A stretch of DNA of 64,000 bases, taken from Paludibacter sp. (GTDB lineage Bacteria; Bacteroidota; Bacteroidia; Bacteroidales; Paludibacteraceae). The translations under genes were made by a program, and so were the position numbers. The notes below the pieces were generated by a model, which was given only the letters and a program-made list of their open reading frames with translations, had not been told where the DNA came from and did not search any database. Below are positions 8,694 to 17,774 of this stretch, piece after piece; the stretch's first letter is position 1, and the number at the start of each line of letters is the position of its first letter. The DNA lies in the NCBI GenBank assembly GCA_017882285.1, contig JADGPS010000002.1, positions 1 to 64,000 on the forward strand, read 5' to 3'.

Positions 8694-9818
8694 ATGTCAG
8701 TATCAATCCGCGAAGTAAGTTCAAAGAAAGATTTAAAAAAGTTTATCTGGTTCGGTATTAATCTTTACAAAGATTGCAAATTTGCAGCGCCACCTTTATT
8801 TATGGACGATTTGCTTAATTTGAGTAAAGGTAAAAATCCGGCATTGGATTTCTGTGATACGGCATATTTCATTGCTTATAAAGACAATAAAATTGTCGGA
8901 CGTATTGCGGCCATTATTAATCCGGTTGCAAACGAAACATGGAATCAGAAAAATGCCCGATTTGGGTGGGTTGATTTTATTGATGATTTGGACGTTTCGA
9001 AAGCATTATTTGATACTGCTATTGCTTGGGCAAAAAACAAAGGAATGACTTCTATTCATGGGCCACTTGGATTTACCGATTTAGACCATGAAGGCATATT
9101 AATCGAAGGATTTGATAAACTGGGTACACTGGCAACTATTTACAACTATCCCTACTATCCAAAACATTTCGAACAATATGGATTTGTAAAAGATGTTGAT
9201 TATAATGAATACCTGATTACGGTCCCTGAAGTTTTTCCTGAAAAGTATTTCAGAATAGCTGAAATCGTTAAACAAAAATACAACTTAACATCAAAACATT
9301 TCAAAAAGAGAAAACAAGTTGTTGATAAATACGGTTTAAAAATTTTTGAATTGCTTAACTTGTGCTATCAGGATTTATATGGATTTACCAAATTAAATCA
9401 AAACCAAATAGATTTTTACATTAAATTATATTTCAGCTTTTTCCGACTGGATACAGTTTCAATTGTTGTAGATCAAAAAGACGATGTGATTGCACTTGGT
9501 ATTGCCATGCCCAGCTTTACAAAAGCCTTACAGAAAGCTAAGGGAAACCTTTTCCCATTTGGTTGGTACTACATGCTCAGAGCTTTAAATAAAAACGATG
9601 TGATTGATCTTTACCTTATGGCCGTACATCCTGATTATCAAAATAAGGGCGTAAATTCAGTTATGTTTGCAGATATTATGCCTAACAGTGCCAAAAATGG
9701 TTACAAATTTGCAGAATCCAATCCGGAATTGGAAACAAATACTAAAATGTCTTCACAGTGGGGAACTTTTGAACATGTAAACCACAAGAGACGAAGAGTT
9801 TACATTAAAAAATTATAA
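8694..9818 (+). CDS. GNAT-like N-acetyltransferase-fold protein
   Basis: This 374-residue cytosolic protein has two regions typical of a conserved Bacteroidetes family annotated as N-acetyltransferase. The N-terminal half contains FIAYKDNKIVGRIAAIIN and IHGPLGFTDLDHEGILIEGF, and the C-terminal half contains DLYLMAVHPDYQNKGVNSVM, which resembles the acetyl-CoA loop of GNAT enzymes. There is no signal peptide or membrane segment. The substrate is unknown. It follows the exopolysaccharide fusion by 187 bases and ends at a strong terminator; co-transcription with the fusion is possible but not shown. Confidence 0.75.
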   Translation: MSVSIREVSSKKDLKKFIWFGINLYKDCKFAAPPLFMDDLLNLSKGKNPALDFCDTAYFIAYKDNKIVGRIAAIINPVANETWNQKNARFGWVDFIDDLDVSKALFDTAIAWAKNKGMTSIHGPLGFTDLDHEGILIEGFDKLGTLATIYNYPYYPKHFEQYGFVKDVDYNEYLITVPEVFPEKYFRIAEIVKQKYNLTSKHFKKRKQVVDKYGLKIFELLNLCYQDLYGFTKLNQNQIDFYIKLYFSFFRLDTVSIVVDQKDDVIALGIAMPSFTKALQKAKGNLFPFGWYYMLRALNKNDVIDLYLMAVHPDYQNKGVNSVMFADIMPNSAKNGYKFAESNPELETNTKMSSQWGTFEHVNHKRRRVYIKKL

Positions 9819-9832
9819 TAGATTTTCACGAG

Positions 9833-9868
9833 TTGAGCAGTAATTAAAAACTACTGCTCAAATTTTTT
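9833..9868 (+). terminator. Rho-independent terminator after the GNAT-like gene
   Basis: TTGAGCAGTA and TACTGCTCAA form a perfect 10-bp stem with a 9-base loop, followed by ATTTTTT. Confidence 0.9.
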
Positions 9869-9927
9869 CAACATATTAAAGCAGTATTTGTTTTATATAT
9901 ATACTGTAACTTTTTAAACTAAATAAA

Positions 9928-11505
9928 ATGACACGTAAATTCGATTTTTTGGTCATTGGAAGCGGTATTGCGGGCATTAGTTTTGCATTGAAAGCTGCTA
10001 AATATGGTAAAGTTGCATTACTTTGCAAAACTTCATTGAGTGAATCAAACACCTCTTTTGCTCAGGGTGGAATAGCTTCTGTAACTTATGACCCGGACAA
10101 TTTCGAAAAACATATTGAGGACACCTTAATTTCTGGTGACGGACATTGTGAATTGGCTGCAGTTGAAAAAGTGATTTACGAAGCTCCAAATCAGATAAAA
10201 GAATTACTAAATTGGGGAGTTGATTTCGATAGGGATGAAGACGGTAAATTCGATTTGCATCGTGAAGGCGGACATTCTGAGCACCGAATTTTACATCATA
10301 AAGACAATACCGGTTATGAGATCCAGGAAACTTTAATTCGTCAAGTAAAAGCTCATCCGGAAATTGAAGTTTATGAGCATTATTTTGCAATTGAAATTCT
10401 TACTCAGCATCATTTGGGAGAAGTTGTAACGCATCATACTCCGGGTATTGAATGTTATGGTGCTTATGTACTAAATCAACAAACGAACAATATTCACACA
10501 TTCCTATCCAAAGTTACCTTACTTGCAACCGGTGGAATTGGCAGTGTCTATTCAACAACTACAAATCCCGAAATTGCCACCGGTGATGGAATTGCGATGG
10601 TTCACAGAGCCAGAGGAATAATTAAAGATATGGAATTCGTACAGTTTCATCCTACAGCTCTGTATCATCCCGGTGAAAGACCAACATTTTTAATATCAGA
10701 AGCGATTCGAGGTTATGGAGCAATTTTGCGAACTCAGGATGGAAAACTATTCATGCAAAAATACGATGAACGTGGTTCACTTGCTCCACGCGACATAGTG
10801 GCACGTGCCATTGATAATGAAATGAAAATTCGCGGTCATAGTTTTGTATATCTGGATGTTACACACGAAGATCCAAAAGAAACCAAAAAACATTTCCCCA
10901 ATATTTATAAAAAATGTCTCGAATACGGGATTGATATTACAAAAGATTATATTCCCGTTTCACCCACTCAGCATTATCTTTGCGGCGGAATAAAAGTGGA
11001 TTTGAATGGACGTTCTTCCATTAATCGATTATATGCAGCCGGCGAATGTTCGTGTACAGGATTACACGGTGCTAATCGATTAGCATCAAATTCACTGATT
11101 GAAGCTATTGTTTATGCCGATGCAGCAGTGAAAGATGCTGTTAAAATAATTGATTCTCTAACATTTAATGAGTTTATACTCGATTGGAATGACGAAGGCA
11201 CTTCACTTCCCGAAGAAATGGTTTTAATAACTCAAAGTTTCCGTGAAGTTGAGCAAATTATGAGTACCTATGTGGGCATTGTTCGTTCCAATTTGCGTTT
11301 GATCAGAGCTATGAATCGGTTAGAGATTCTTTATCGAGAAACAGAACATTTGTTTGAAAAGTCAGTTGTTTCAAGAGAAATTTGTGAACTTCGTAACGTT
11401 ATCAGCATTGCCTATCTGATTATAAAACAAGCACTCATGCGAAAGGAAAGCCGTGGGTTACATTATACGGTTGATTATCCCGACCGAATGAGAAATGAGA
11501 CTTGA
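9928..11505 (+). CDS. nadB: L-aspartate oxidase
   Basis: NadB oxidises L-aspartate to iminoaspartate, the first step of de novo NAD synthesis, using FAD and oxygen or fumarate. The 525-residue protein has the FAD dinucleotide motif GSGIAG at 11-16, SFAQGGIA at 43-50, the family signature HREGGHSEHRILHHKDNTG at 111-129, and the active-site arginine R288 in APRD. Residues AAGECSCTGLHGANRLASNS form the C-terminal FAD contact. Length and motifs distinguish it from the related succinate dehydrogenase flavoprotein. The partner quinolinate synthase gene nadA is not in this window. Transcription starts after the terminator at 9,833-9,868; a weak promoter-like TAACTTTT lies at 9,907. Confidence 0.95.
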   Translation: MTRKFDFLVIGSGIAGISFALKAAKYGKVALLCKTSLSESNTSFAQGGIASVTYDPDNFEKHIEDTLISGDGHCELAAVEKVIYEAPNQIKELLNWGVDFDRDEDGKFDLHREGGHSEHRILHHKDNTGYEIQETLIRQVKAHPEIEVYEHYFAIEILTQHHLGEVVTHHTPGIECYGAYVLNQQTNNIHTFLSKVTLLATGGIGSVYSTTTNPEIATGDGIAMVHRARGIIKDMEFVQFHPTALYHPGERPTFLISEAIRGYGAILRTQDGKLFMQKYDERGSLAPRDIVARAIDNEMKIRGHSFVYLDVTHEDPKETKKHFPNIYKKCLEYGIDITKDYIPVSPTQHYLCGGIKVDLNGRSSINRLYAAGECSCTGLHGANRLASNSLIEAIVYADAAVKDAVKIIDSLTFNEFILDWNDEGTSLPEEMVLITQSFREVEQIMSTYVGIVRSNLRLIRAMNRLEILYRETEHLFEKSVVSREICELRNVISIAYLIIKQALMRKESRGLHYTVDYPDRMRNET

Positions 11506-11600
11506 TCAGGATAAGTTGGTAAACGGAATTTACAAAGTCAAAACAAAGTAAATTTAAGAATAACAACTAAAATTTTAGAGATTAATTCAGAGAAATGCAC

Positions 11601-11608
11601 TAACTTTG
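11601..11608 (+). promoter_or_regulatory. -7 element upstream of the small secreted protein
   Basis: TAACTTTG matches TAnnTTTG exactly and lies 21 bases before the ATG at 11,630. No clear -33 TTTG is present. Confidence 0.5.
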
Positions 11609-11629
11609 ACCACTGAGAATTAATTCAAA

Positions 11630-12052
11630 ATGAAACGTGTGAAACTTTTAAAAATCAGGCGAATGATACGAATATTTACACTTTTAATATTGTGTGTGTC
11701 CGTTGCAGGTCTTAACGCCCAAATCACTTCAAAAGGAGACTCACATAATACAAATCAAAATGTTGTAATAAAAATTGAAGGCAATCAGAATGGCTGGGTG
11801 AAAGGAGATAATGATGTTTCTTCCGGGATAAGTACTCCGGCTTTAGGAAATGAGAATGTCAGTTTTAATGCAACTTCCGAAGGAATATATGTCACAATTA
11901 ACAAAGGCACAAATAAAATAAAATTATTTGCACTTACCGGACAATTACTATTAGACGGCGACTTAAAGCAAGGTCGTTTCTTTATTCCAACCCGAACAGG
12001 AATTTATTTTATGAAAATAAATAACAAAAGCTACAAAGTTATTTGTAGATAA
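11630..12052 (+). CDS. Small secreted protein with T9SS-type C-terminal sorting domain
   Basis: The 140-residue product has a basic N-terminus, a hydrophobic signal segment (about 13-27) and a cleavage-like LNAQ. The final 50 residues (IKLFALTGQLLLDGDLKQG, then GIYFMKI, then YKVICR) follow the type A T9SS sorting pattern of VxVYDLxGxxV, GVYFVK and a short basic end. After removal of both signals only about 60 residues would remain, with the Asn-rich NTNQNVVIKIEGNQNG. Whether it is real cargo or a degraded larger protein is open. A later in-frame Met at 11,663 could also start it. Dabb follows 28 bases downstream. Confidence 0.65.
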   Translation: MKRVKLLKIRRMIRIFTLLILCVSVAGLNAQITSKGDSHNTNQNVVIKIEGNQNGWVKGDNDVSSGISTPALGNENVSFNATSEGIYVTINKGTNKIKLFALTGQLLLDGDLKQGRFFIPTRTGIYFMKINNKSYKVICR

Positions 12053-12080
12053 AAACCACCCTCTAAACAAACTTATTCAT

Positions 12081-12386
12081 ATGCTCAAACATCTCGTTTT
12101 TTTTAGTTTAGCCGAGAATGCCGAAGGAAAAACAAAAGCTGAACATGCTGAATTAATTAAATTAGGATTAGAAAATCTTAAGAATCTAATTCCTGAAATA
12201 ATTCATATTGAAGTTGGTATAAACTGCCCGAATGCTCCCAAAACAGATTACGACATTGCATTATATTCCGAATTCGACAGTTTTGAAACACTCGATATTT
12301 ATCAGAATCATCGTGAACATAAGCGTGTTGCATCTTATATTGGTAAAGTCAGAACTTCTCGTGCCGCTGTTGATTATGAAGTTTAA
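12081..12386 (+). CDS. Dabb (stress-responsive alpha/beta-barrel) domain protein
   Basis: The protein is 101 residues long and is a single Dabb domain (PF07876). The N-terminal strand MLKHLVFFSL and the middle stretch DYDIALYSEFDSFETLDIYQNHREH are typical of this ferredoxin-like dimeric fold. Members occur as cytosolic stress proteins or small enzymes, and no specific activity can be assigned here. It follows the small secreted protein closely and is separated from ssb by an AT-rich hairpin. Confidence 0.85.
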   Translation: MLKHLVFFSLAENAEGKTKAEHAELIKLGLENLKNLIPEIIHIEVGINCPNAPKTDYDIALYSEFDSFETLDIYQNHREHKRVASYIGKVRTSRAAVDYEV

Positions 12387-12465
12387 TATACTTCTTTACT
12401 TTAAGTAAAATCAACATTTAGCTAAGTTGTTTATTTTAAGTATCTTACATTTAACCATATTATTT

Positions 12466-12508
12466 TAATGGTCAATATTTTTATTAATTAAAAAATATTT
12501 GACCATTA
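12466..12508. terminator. Long AT-rich inverted repeat between the Dabb gene and ssb
   Basis: TAATGGTCAATATTTTT pairs with AAAAATATTTGACCATTA with a single bulged base, giving a stem of about 17 bp. It probably ends Dabb transcription, since TTGTTTTATATT follows. It could also act in the ssb leader, 80 bases before the ssb start. Confidence 0.6.
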
Positions 12509-12587
12509 TTGTTTTATATTCAAAAAATATAATTATTTTTACATCAAATTAACAACTTATTTATTAATCTTTTAAAATCTAAGATTT

Positions 12588-13010
12588 ATGTCTGTAAACA
12601 AAGTTATTTTAGTTGGAAATGTAGGGAAAGATCCCGAAGTTCGTTATTTGGATAAGAATGTGGCTGTAGCAAATTTTTCACTTGCAACCACTGATAGAGC
12701 TTACACAACTCAAAATGGAGTACAAGTTCCCGAACGTACTGAATGGCACAATATTGTGGCTTGGAGAAGTTTGGCAGAAATGACCGAAAAATATGTTAGA
12801 AAAGGAACTCAACTTTACATTGAAGGTAAAATTCAAACCCGTTCGTGGGAAAAAGATGGAATCAAACGGTACTCCACGGAAATTTATGCAGACACAATTC
12901 AATTATTAGGTAAGAAACCCGAATCAACCGATGCACTTAGTGCAGTAGCTGCACCACCTGCAGATGCCATTCAAGCACCTCCTCATGTTGAAGATGATCT
13001 GCCATTTTGA
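12588..13010 (+). CDS. ssb: Single-stranded DNA-binding protein
   Basis: SSB coats single-stranded DNA during replication, recombination and repair. The 140-residue protein has the OB-fold in residues 1-105 ([53 protein letters not shown]), a short proline/alanine-rich linker and the acidic tip DDLPF that binds partner proteins. The tip deviates slightly from the common DDDIPF. It is transcribed alone and closed by a strong terminator. Confidence 0.95.
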   Translation: MSVNKVILVGNVGKDPEVRYLDKNVAVANFSLATTDRAYTTQNGVQVPERTEWHNIVAWRSLAEMTEKYVRKGTQLYIEGKIQTRSWEKDGIKRYSTEIYADTIQLLGKKPESTDALSAVAAPPADAIQAPPHVEDDLPF

Positions 13011-13034
13011 TTTCTTTTTTCGATAAAGTTTATG

Positions 13035-13076
13035 AAAGAGGCTGTATCAAAAAGTGATGCAGCCTCTTTTTTTCTC
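13035..13076 (+). terminator. Rho-independent terminator after ssb
   Basis: AAAGAGGCTGTATCA and TGATGCAGCCTCTTT form a 15-bp stem with one mismatch and a 5-base loop, followed by a run of seven T. Confidence 0.92.
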
Positions 13077-13092
13077 TTTCTGAATTATCGGT

Positions 13093-14157
13093 TTATTCAA
13101 TACTTAACAATCGACCGGTTTGTTGATCAATCCTTACTTTAAGATTGGGTTGTTTAAATATACTTTCGGGCAATGGAACGGTTTTTCCAAATTGAGAGAC
13201 AAAAAATTCATTACTGTATAAAGTATTTATTCCATCACTTATTGAAATCTGGGTTGAAGCCGGTAAAATGTAGAAAAGTGACTGTTCTTCGTGTTTAGCT
13301 TTCGAGTCAGCATGAGAAACAGGGATGATTACCGGTACAATATTAATATAATAAGGTACACCACTTAAATCATCCGAAGCGACAATTCCTTTGAATGCTG
13401 ATAAACGGAACAAAACCAGATCGTTAATGGCTGAAGTGGGAGTAATAACTATATTTTGGGTTTGAGTTTCGGTTATTGTTTTGCCTAAAAAAAGTTCTGT
13501 CAGTTCGCGTTCCATTTTGTATTGACCGTCAAGCATAGATTTAAAAGAATCACCATCGGCAGGCATTTTTTCAACATCGGCAGTGAGTAAACTCAATCTG
13601 CTTTCGCGAATACGGTAAATTTGTTTTGCCACACCTTCGGCTAATTTTGCTTCGGAGCCTGCCATCATATATTCTTCGCCAAGGGGGAGCAATGCATCGG
13701 TTTTTGAAACATCTTTTGTTGTCAATCCAACAGTTTTTTCAGAAACTTTTTCAAGTTCACAAATTACATTTACACCACATAAAATTCCCTGTGAATTTAC
13801 CGACAAACGGGTTGTATGAATGGATTTTTCGGGGATATATGAATATGTCCTGTTAGGATCAGGCAACGAACGTGTTTTTATTTTTATACTTTTCAGTCGA
13901 AAACTCGTTTTTTCTTCTGTAATTACTTTCTTTGTAGCTAAATAACGTTCAGAATAACGATAAAAAACACCCGGTTTTTGAGTTGTTTTTTCAGTTTTGA
14001 TTTCAATACAAAATTCTGTTTTTGGTAATGAATATACAATCGCCGGTTCTCCTTTGTTCAGAGAAAAGGATGTTTGTGACTTAACCGGCAAGCTAAGCAC
14101 AAATAATGCTGAAAATAAAATTAGGTTTTTCATTGCAACTTGTTTGTTAACAATCAT
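13093..14157 (-). CDS. DUF4831 family protein
   Basis: The 354-residue protein matches the Bacteroidales family DUF4831, whose function is not known to me. It has a signal peptide (hydrophobic NLILFSALFVLSLPV, ending KSQ). The family-like stretch VYSLPKTEFCIEIKTEKTT leads into GVFYRYSERYL and SIKIKTRSLPDP. The mature protein is probably periplasmic. The ATG at 14,157 overlaps the topA stop codon as ATGA, which points to translational coupling. An internal Met at 14,133 would give a more standard signal peptide. The pairing with topA places it in the topA operon, although no mechanistic link is evident. Confidence 0.82.
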   Translation of the reverse strand: MIVNKQVAMKNLILFSALFVLSLPVKSQTSFSLNKGEPAIVYSLPKTEFCIEIKTEKTTQKPGVFYRYSERYLATKKVITEEKTSFRLKSIKIKTRSLPDPNRTYSYIPEKSIHTTRLSVNSQGILCGVNVICELEKVSEKTVGLTTKDVSKTDALLPLGEEYMMAGSEAKLAEGVAKQIYRIRESRLSLLTADVEKMPADGDSFKSMLDGQYKMERELTELFLGKTITETQTQNIVITPTSAINDLVLFRLSAFKGIVASDDLSGVPYYINIVPVIIPVSHADSKAKHEEQSLFYILPASTQISISDGINTLYSNEFFVSQFGKTVPLPESIFKQPNLKVRIDQQTGRLLSIE

Positions 14158-16523
14158 TTTTTACTCTTTGCTTTGGCTTTCGGCTTAATTACCGCAGCTT
14201 TTCTTCCAAATGCTTTCTTTTTAGCGCCGGCTTCGGGTTGAGCTGCCATCAATTCCTGACATCTTTCGAGCGTAAGCATTGCTGGATCAGTTCCTTTTGG
14301 AATTTTGTAATTCACTTTATCGCAGGTAAAATAAGGTCCGAATCGACCATTCAACACCTGAATTTCGGCATTTTCACCTAAGGTTTGGATAATTCTGTTC
14401 TTTTCTACTTCACGCTTTTCTTCTATAATTTCTATAGCACGTTCAGTTGTAACTTCCATCGGATCGTCAGTCTTTGGCAACGAATAGAATGATACATCGT
14501 GGCGGATATAGGGACCGAAACGACCAATAGCCACCGTCATCACTTTCCCTTCGAATTCACCAATCTGACGAGGTAATTTGAATAAATCCAACGCTTCATC
14601 CAACGTGATACTTTCGATAGATTGTTCTTTCCGAAGTGACGCGAATAAGGGTTTTTCTTCTTCTTCGGAAGTACCAATTTGAGCCAACGGACCGTATTTA
14701 CCAAGTTTAACCGAAAGTTGGCGACCACTAGTTGGGTCTATACCAAGAATCCGCTCACCAACTTGACGTTCTGAGTTTTTCATTGTGTCTTCTACAATCG
14801 GATGGAATTTTTTGTAGAACTTATCTATCGATTTTGTCCATTTTATTTTTCCATCTGCAATCGAATCGAATTCTTTTTCCACATCAGCCGTGAAATTGTA
14901 ATTTAAAATCGTTGGAAAATATTCAGTCAAAAAGTCATTTACCACCGTACCAATATCGGTCGGGAACAGTTTTGATTTCTCGGCACCGGCATTTTCTTCT
15001 TTTATTTTATCGGTAATTTTTCCTACTTTCAGTTTCAATACATTGTATTCGCGTTTCTCAGCCGGACGATCACCTTTTTCGACATACGAACGGTTTTGAA
15101 TGGTCGAGATAGTCGGTGCATAAGTGGAAGGACGACCGATTCCAAGTTCTTCCATTTTGCGCACCAGACTGGCTTCACCATAACGTGGTGGTTTTTGCGA
15201 GAAACGTTCCTGAGCCACAATTTCTGTTGTCAAAAGTTTTTCGCCGTTTTTCATTGCCGGTAATAAGGATTCTTTTTCTGAATCCACTTCGTCATCAGTC
15301 GATTCCATATAAACTTTCAGAAAACCGTCGAAAACAATCACTTCGCCCGAAGCCACAAACTGATGCTGACTACCTGAAACATTGATATAAATAGACGTTT
15401 TTTCCAGTTCGGCATCAGCCATTTGCGAAGCAATGGTGCGTTTCCAGATTAATTCGTACAAGCGTTTTTCCTGTACAGTACCTTCCACGGTGTGAGTATT
15501 CATGTAACTCGGACGTATGGCCTCGTGGGCTTCCTGTGCACCTTTAGTTTTGTTGTTAAACTTGCGAATATGCACATATTTTTGACCTGCCATGCTGATA
15601 ATCTCCACTTTGGAAGCACCTAAAGCCAAATTGGACAGATTTACCGAGTCGGTACGCATGTAGGTTATTTTCCCTGCTTCGTACAGTCTTTGCGCCACCT
15701 GCATAGTTTGTGCCACCGAAAAGCCCAGTTTACGGGCAGCTTCCTGTTGTAGTGTGGAAGTGGTAAAAGGTGGAGCCGGAGATTTTTTAGCCGGTTTGGT
15801 AATTATATCGTCAATGCTGAATTGAGCATTTTTGCATGTTTCAAGGAATGCCAGTGCTTCTACTTTGATAGCAAATCGCTGTTGAAGTTCAGCTTTCAGT
15901 TCAACAGTTTTGCCATTTGCATCCACAGAACTAAATACTGCGTTGACACGATAGGATGCTTCAGGAACAAATTGATTGATTTCTCGTTCACGGTCCACAA
16001 TCAGACGCACAGCTACCGACTGAACCCGACCTGCTGAAAGGGATGGACGAACTTTACGCCACAGAATAGGTGATAATTCAAACCCGACAATACGGTCCAA
16101 CACCCGGCGGGCTTGTTGTGCATCTACCAGATTTACATCAATATCACGTGGGTTTTCGATGGCATGAAGTATGGCATCTTTCGTAATTTCGTGGAAAACA
16201 ATGCGACGGGTAGAATCTTTTTTTAGTTTCAGCTCTTCGTACAAATGCCAGGCAATGGCTTCTCCTTCGCGGTCTTCATCGGAAGCGAGCCAAACAATTT
16301 CGGCATCTTTACTTGCCTTTTTTAACTCTGACACCGTTTTCTTCTTGTCAGCAGAAACTACGTATTGTGGTTGATAGTTATTTTCGAAATCAATACCAAT
16401 TCCTTTTTCGGCTAAATCACGAATGTGCCCGAAACTGGACATGACCTGATAATCTTTTCCAAGAAATTTTTCAATGGTTTTAGCTTTGGCAGGTGACTCT
16501 ACTATGACAAGATTTTTAGACAT
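14154..16523 (-). CDS. topA: DNA topoisomerase I
   Basis: Type IA topoisomerase of 789 residues that relaxes negative supercoils. The Toprim domain has VIVESPAKAKT (E9) and the acidic SDEDREGEA motif at 81-89; the catalytic tyrosine is Y288 in ITYMRTDS. The C-terminus carries repeated GKYGP/GRFGPY modules (Toprim C-terminal repeats) and a lysine-rich tail, with no four-cysteine zinc fingers, unlike the Escherichia coli enzyme. Its stop codon overlaps the DUF4831 start. A promoter candidate lies at 16,646-16,653. Confidence 0.96.
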   Translation of the reverse strand: MSKNLVIVESPAKAKTIEKFLGKDYQVMSSFGHIRDLAEKGIGIDFENNYQPQYVVSADKKKTVSELKKASKDAEIVWLASDEDREGEAIAWHLYEELKLKKDSTRRIVFHEITKDAILHAIENPRDIDVNLVDAQQARRVLDRIVGFELSPILWRKVRPSLSAGRVQSVAVRLIVDREREINQFVPEASYRVNAVFSSVDANGKTVELKAELQQRFAIKVEALAFLETCKNAQFSIDDIITKPAKKSPAPPFTTSTLQQEAARKLGFSVAQTMQVAQRLYEAGKITYMRTDSVNLSNLALGASKVEIISMAGQKYVHIRKFNNKTKGAQEAHEAIRPSYMNTHTVEGTVQEKRLYELIWKRTIASQMADAELEKTSIYINVSGSQHQFVASGEVIVFDGFLKVYMESTDDEVDSEKESLLPAMKNGEKLLTTEIVAQERFSQKPPRYGEASLVRKMEELGIGRPSTYAPTISTIQNRSYVEKGDRPAEKREYNVLKLKVGKITDKIKEENAGAEKSKLFPTDIGTVVNDFLTEYFPTILNYNFTADVEKEFDSIADGKIKWTKSIDKFYKKFHPIVEDTMKNSERQVGERILGIDPTSGRQLSVKLGKYGPLAQIGTSEEEEKPLFASLRKEQSIESITLDEALDLFKLPRQIGEFEGKVMTVAIGRFGPYIRHDVSFYSLPKTDDPMEVTTERAIEIIEEKREVEKNRIIQTLGENAEIQVLNGRFGPYFTCDKVNYKIPKGTDPAMLTLERCQELMAAQPEAGAKKKAFGRKAAVIKPKAKAKSKK

Positions 16524-16645
16524 ACAGATTAATTTAAAATAATTGAGTGAATGTTACTTTTTGTTTTACCAAGAACAACCTTTTTTTATTAATTAAAATC
16601 AAAGGATTTACAATATAAATGTAAAAGGATTTATGAAATTGGGTG

Positions 16646-16653
16646 CAAAATAA
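16646..16653 (-). promoter_or_regulatory. Candidate topA promoter
   Basis: On the minus strand TTATTTTG (7 of 8 matches to TAnnTTTG) is followed by CACCC and preceded at 21 bases by TTTG. It lies about 120 bases upstream of the topA start. Confidence 0.4.
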
Positions 16654-17001
16654 CAAAAACAAGTTGGTACAAGCCAAATTTTCAGTACATTATTTTTGTT
16701 TTTTATTGTTTTTGTTGGGAAAATTCTATTAAAAGTTGATGTTCTGAGTAAACTTTTTACAAAAATCAAAGCGAAAGCCATACTCTAATTAGAAAAGCAT
16801 TGCGTTAAATATATAATACCTGAAATCGTGAGAGCAAAATACTGCATCTGTTTGAAATCTGTTGAGACGATTAAAGATGATATTTTCAAAATCACGACTC
16901 TGAATTTTTAAATTATATATCACTTGGCTTAAATTCAGTTGATTTTAGATAAATAATCATTCACACCGACACAAATTTTTTGTTGATTTTTTGGAAAACA
17001 C

Positions 17002-17031
17002 TTTGTTTTAGTGAATAATTGTGTAATTTTG
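17002..17031 (+). promoter_or_regulatory. Bacteroidetes-type promoter (TTTG-N18-TAATTTTG)
   Basis: TTTG at 17,002-17,005 and TAATTTTG at 17,024-17,031 are separated by 18 bases, near the consensus TTTG-N19-TAnnTTTG. The ATG follows 31 bases later. Confidence 0.75.
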
Positions 17032-17062
17032 ACAAATAATAAACTTAGAAATCAATAACATT

Positions 17063-17635
17063 ATGAAAACTAAAAAACACTTTCTATTAGCTGTATTTTT
17101 TTTCTTTTGTTTTTCAGGTTTTTCTCAAGACCATTTAAAATTTAAAGGAATACCAATAAATGGTACGATTGCCAACTTTGTTAATGAATTGTCAAAACAA
17201 GATTATATTATTACAAATACGGCAATTGACAGTATTACTTTAAAAGGTACATTTGTTGGGGAACTAAGTAGGATTGTTGTGGAAGCTGGAAGAGCTGGAA
17301 ATTTATTATACAAAGTTACTGTTTATTTGCCTCCAAGAGATAATTGGATGTCTTTGACTAAAAGGTACGATGAAATTCTAAAAGAAATGACAATTAAATA
17401 TAGAAAAAGTACACCATTCTATTATTTCTTTGAACCATATTATAATGGTGATGGAAAAGAGATGGAAGCCTTGTCGAGGGGAAAGATAACTTTTACGGAT
17501 TTTTGGACTAATAATTCTGGGGGAGAAATATTATCTATAATAGAATCAAAAGAAATATCTATAGAATATGAAGATGATTTGAATAGGAAAATTATAGAAA
17601 CTGACAAGAAAAATATAATTAACAAGGATATATAA
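17063..17635 (+). CDS. Secreted hypothetical protein
   Basis: The 190-residue protein has a signal peptide (residues 1-22, ending SGFSQ) and begins its mature part with HLKFKGIPINGTIANFVNEL, a motif I associate with a family of small exported Bacteroides proteins of unknown function. No enzyme motif is visible. It is a single-gene unit with a strong promoter and a terminator at 17,726. It lies next to a tRNA cluster with a broken tRNA copy, a setting where acquired genes are common; no integrase is present. Confidence 0.7.
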   Translation: MKTKKHFLLAVFFFFCFSGFSQDHLKFKGIPINGTIANFVNELSKQDYIITNTAIDSITLKGTFVGELSRIVVEAGRAGNLLYKVTVYLPPRDNWMSLTKRYDEILKEMTIKYRKSTPFYYFFEPYYNGDGKEMEALSRGKITFTDFWTNNSGGEILSIIESKEISIEYEDDLNRKIIETDKKNIINKDI

Positions 17636-17693
17636 TCATTGTATTACATCTTTTAGTGTGAATTTAAAGGAAGAAATTTGAGCAAAAACAGAA

Positions 17694-17717
17694 AATGTTC
17701 CAGTAATGTTCCAGTAA
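17694..17717. repeat. Direct tandem repeat ATGTTCCAGTA x2
   Basis: An 11-base unit occurs twice head to tail just after the hypothetical gene and before the terminator. Function unknown; it may be a replication-slippage product. Confidence 0.6.
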
Positions 17718-17725
17718 TAAATTTT

Positions 17726-17761
17726 AAAACCCCCACAATCCTTTGATTATGAGGGTTTTTT
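17726..17761 (+). terminator. Terminator between the hypothetical gene and tRNA-Leu
   Basis: AAAACCC and GGGTTTT enclose a loop of about 20 bases and are followed by TTTTTT on the plus strand. The symmetric A-run could serve the tRNA operon on the minus strand as well. Confidence 0.65.
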
Positions 17762-17774
17762 CACTAATTAATCG

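Larger units (their letters stand above)
16524..17062. other. 539-base intergenic region between topA and the next gene
   Basis: This AT-rich divergent spacer contains the candidate topA promoter (16,646) and the plus-strand promoter at 17,002. Between them I see no open frame, RNA gene, riboswitch or clear repeat; there are only loose similar words such as AATCGTGAGAG and AATCACGACTC. Confidence 0.6.

Noticed and set aside
9869-9927. Riboswitch or NadR-type operator before nadB
   Set aside because: The spacer is under 60 bases after the terminator and shows no conserved aptamer or palindrome.
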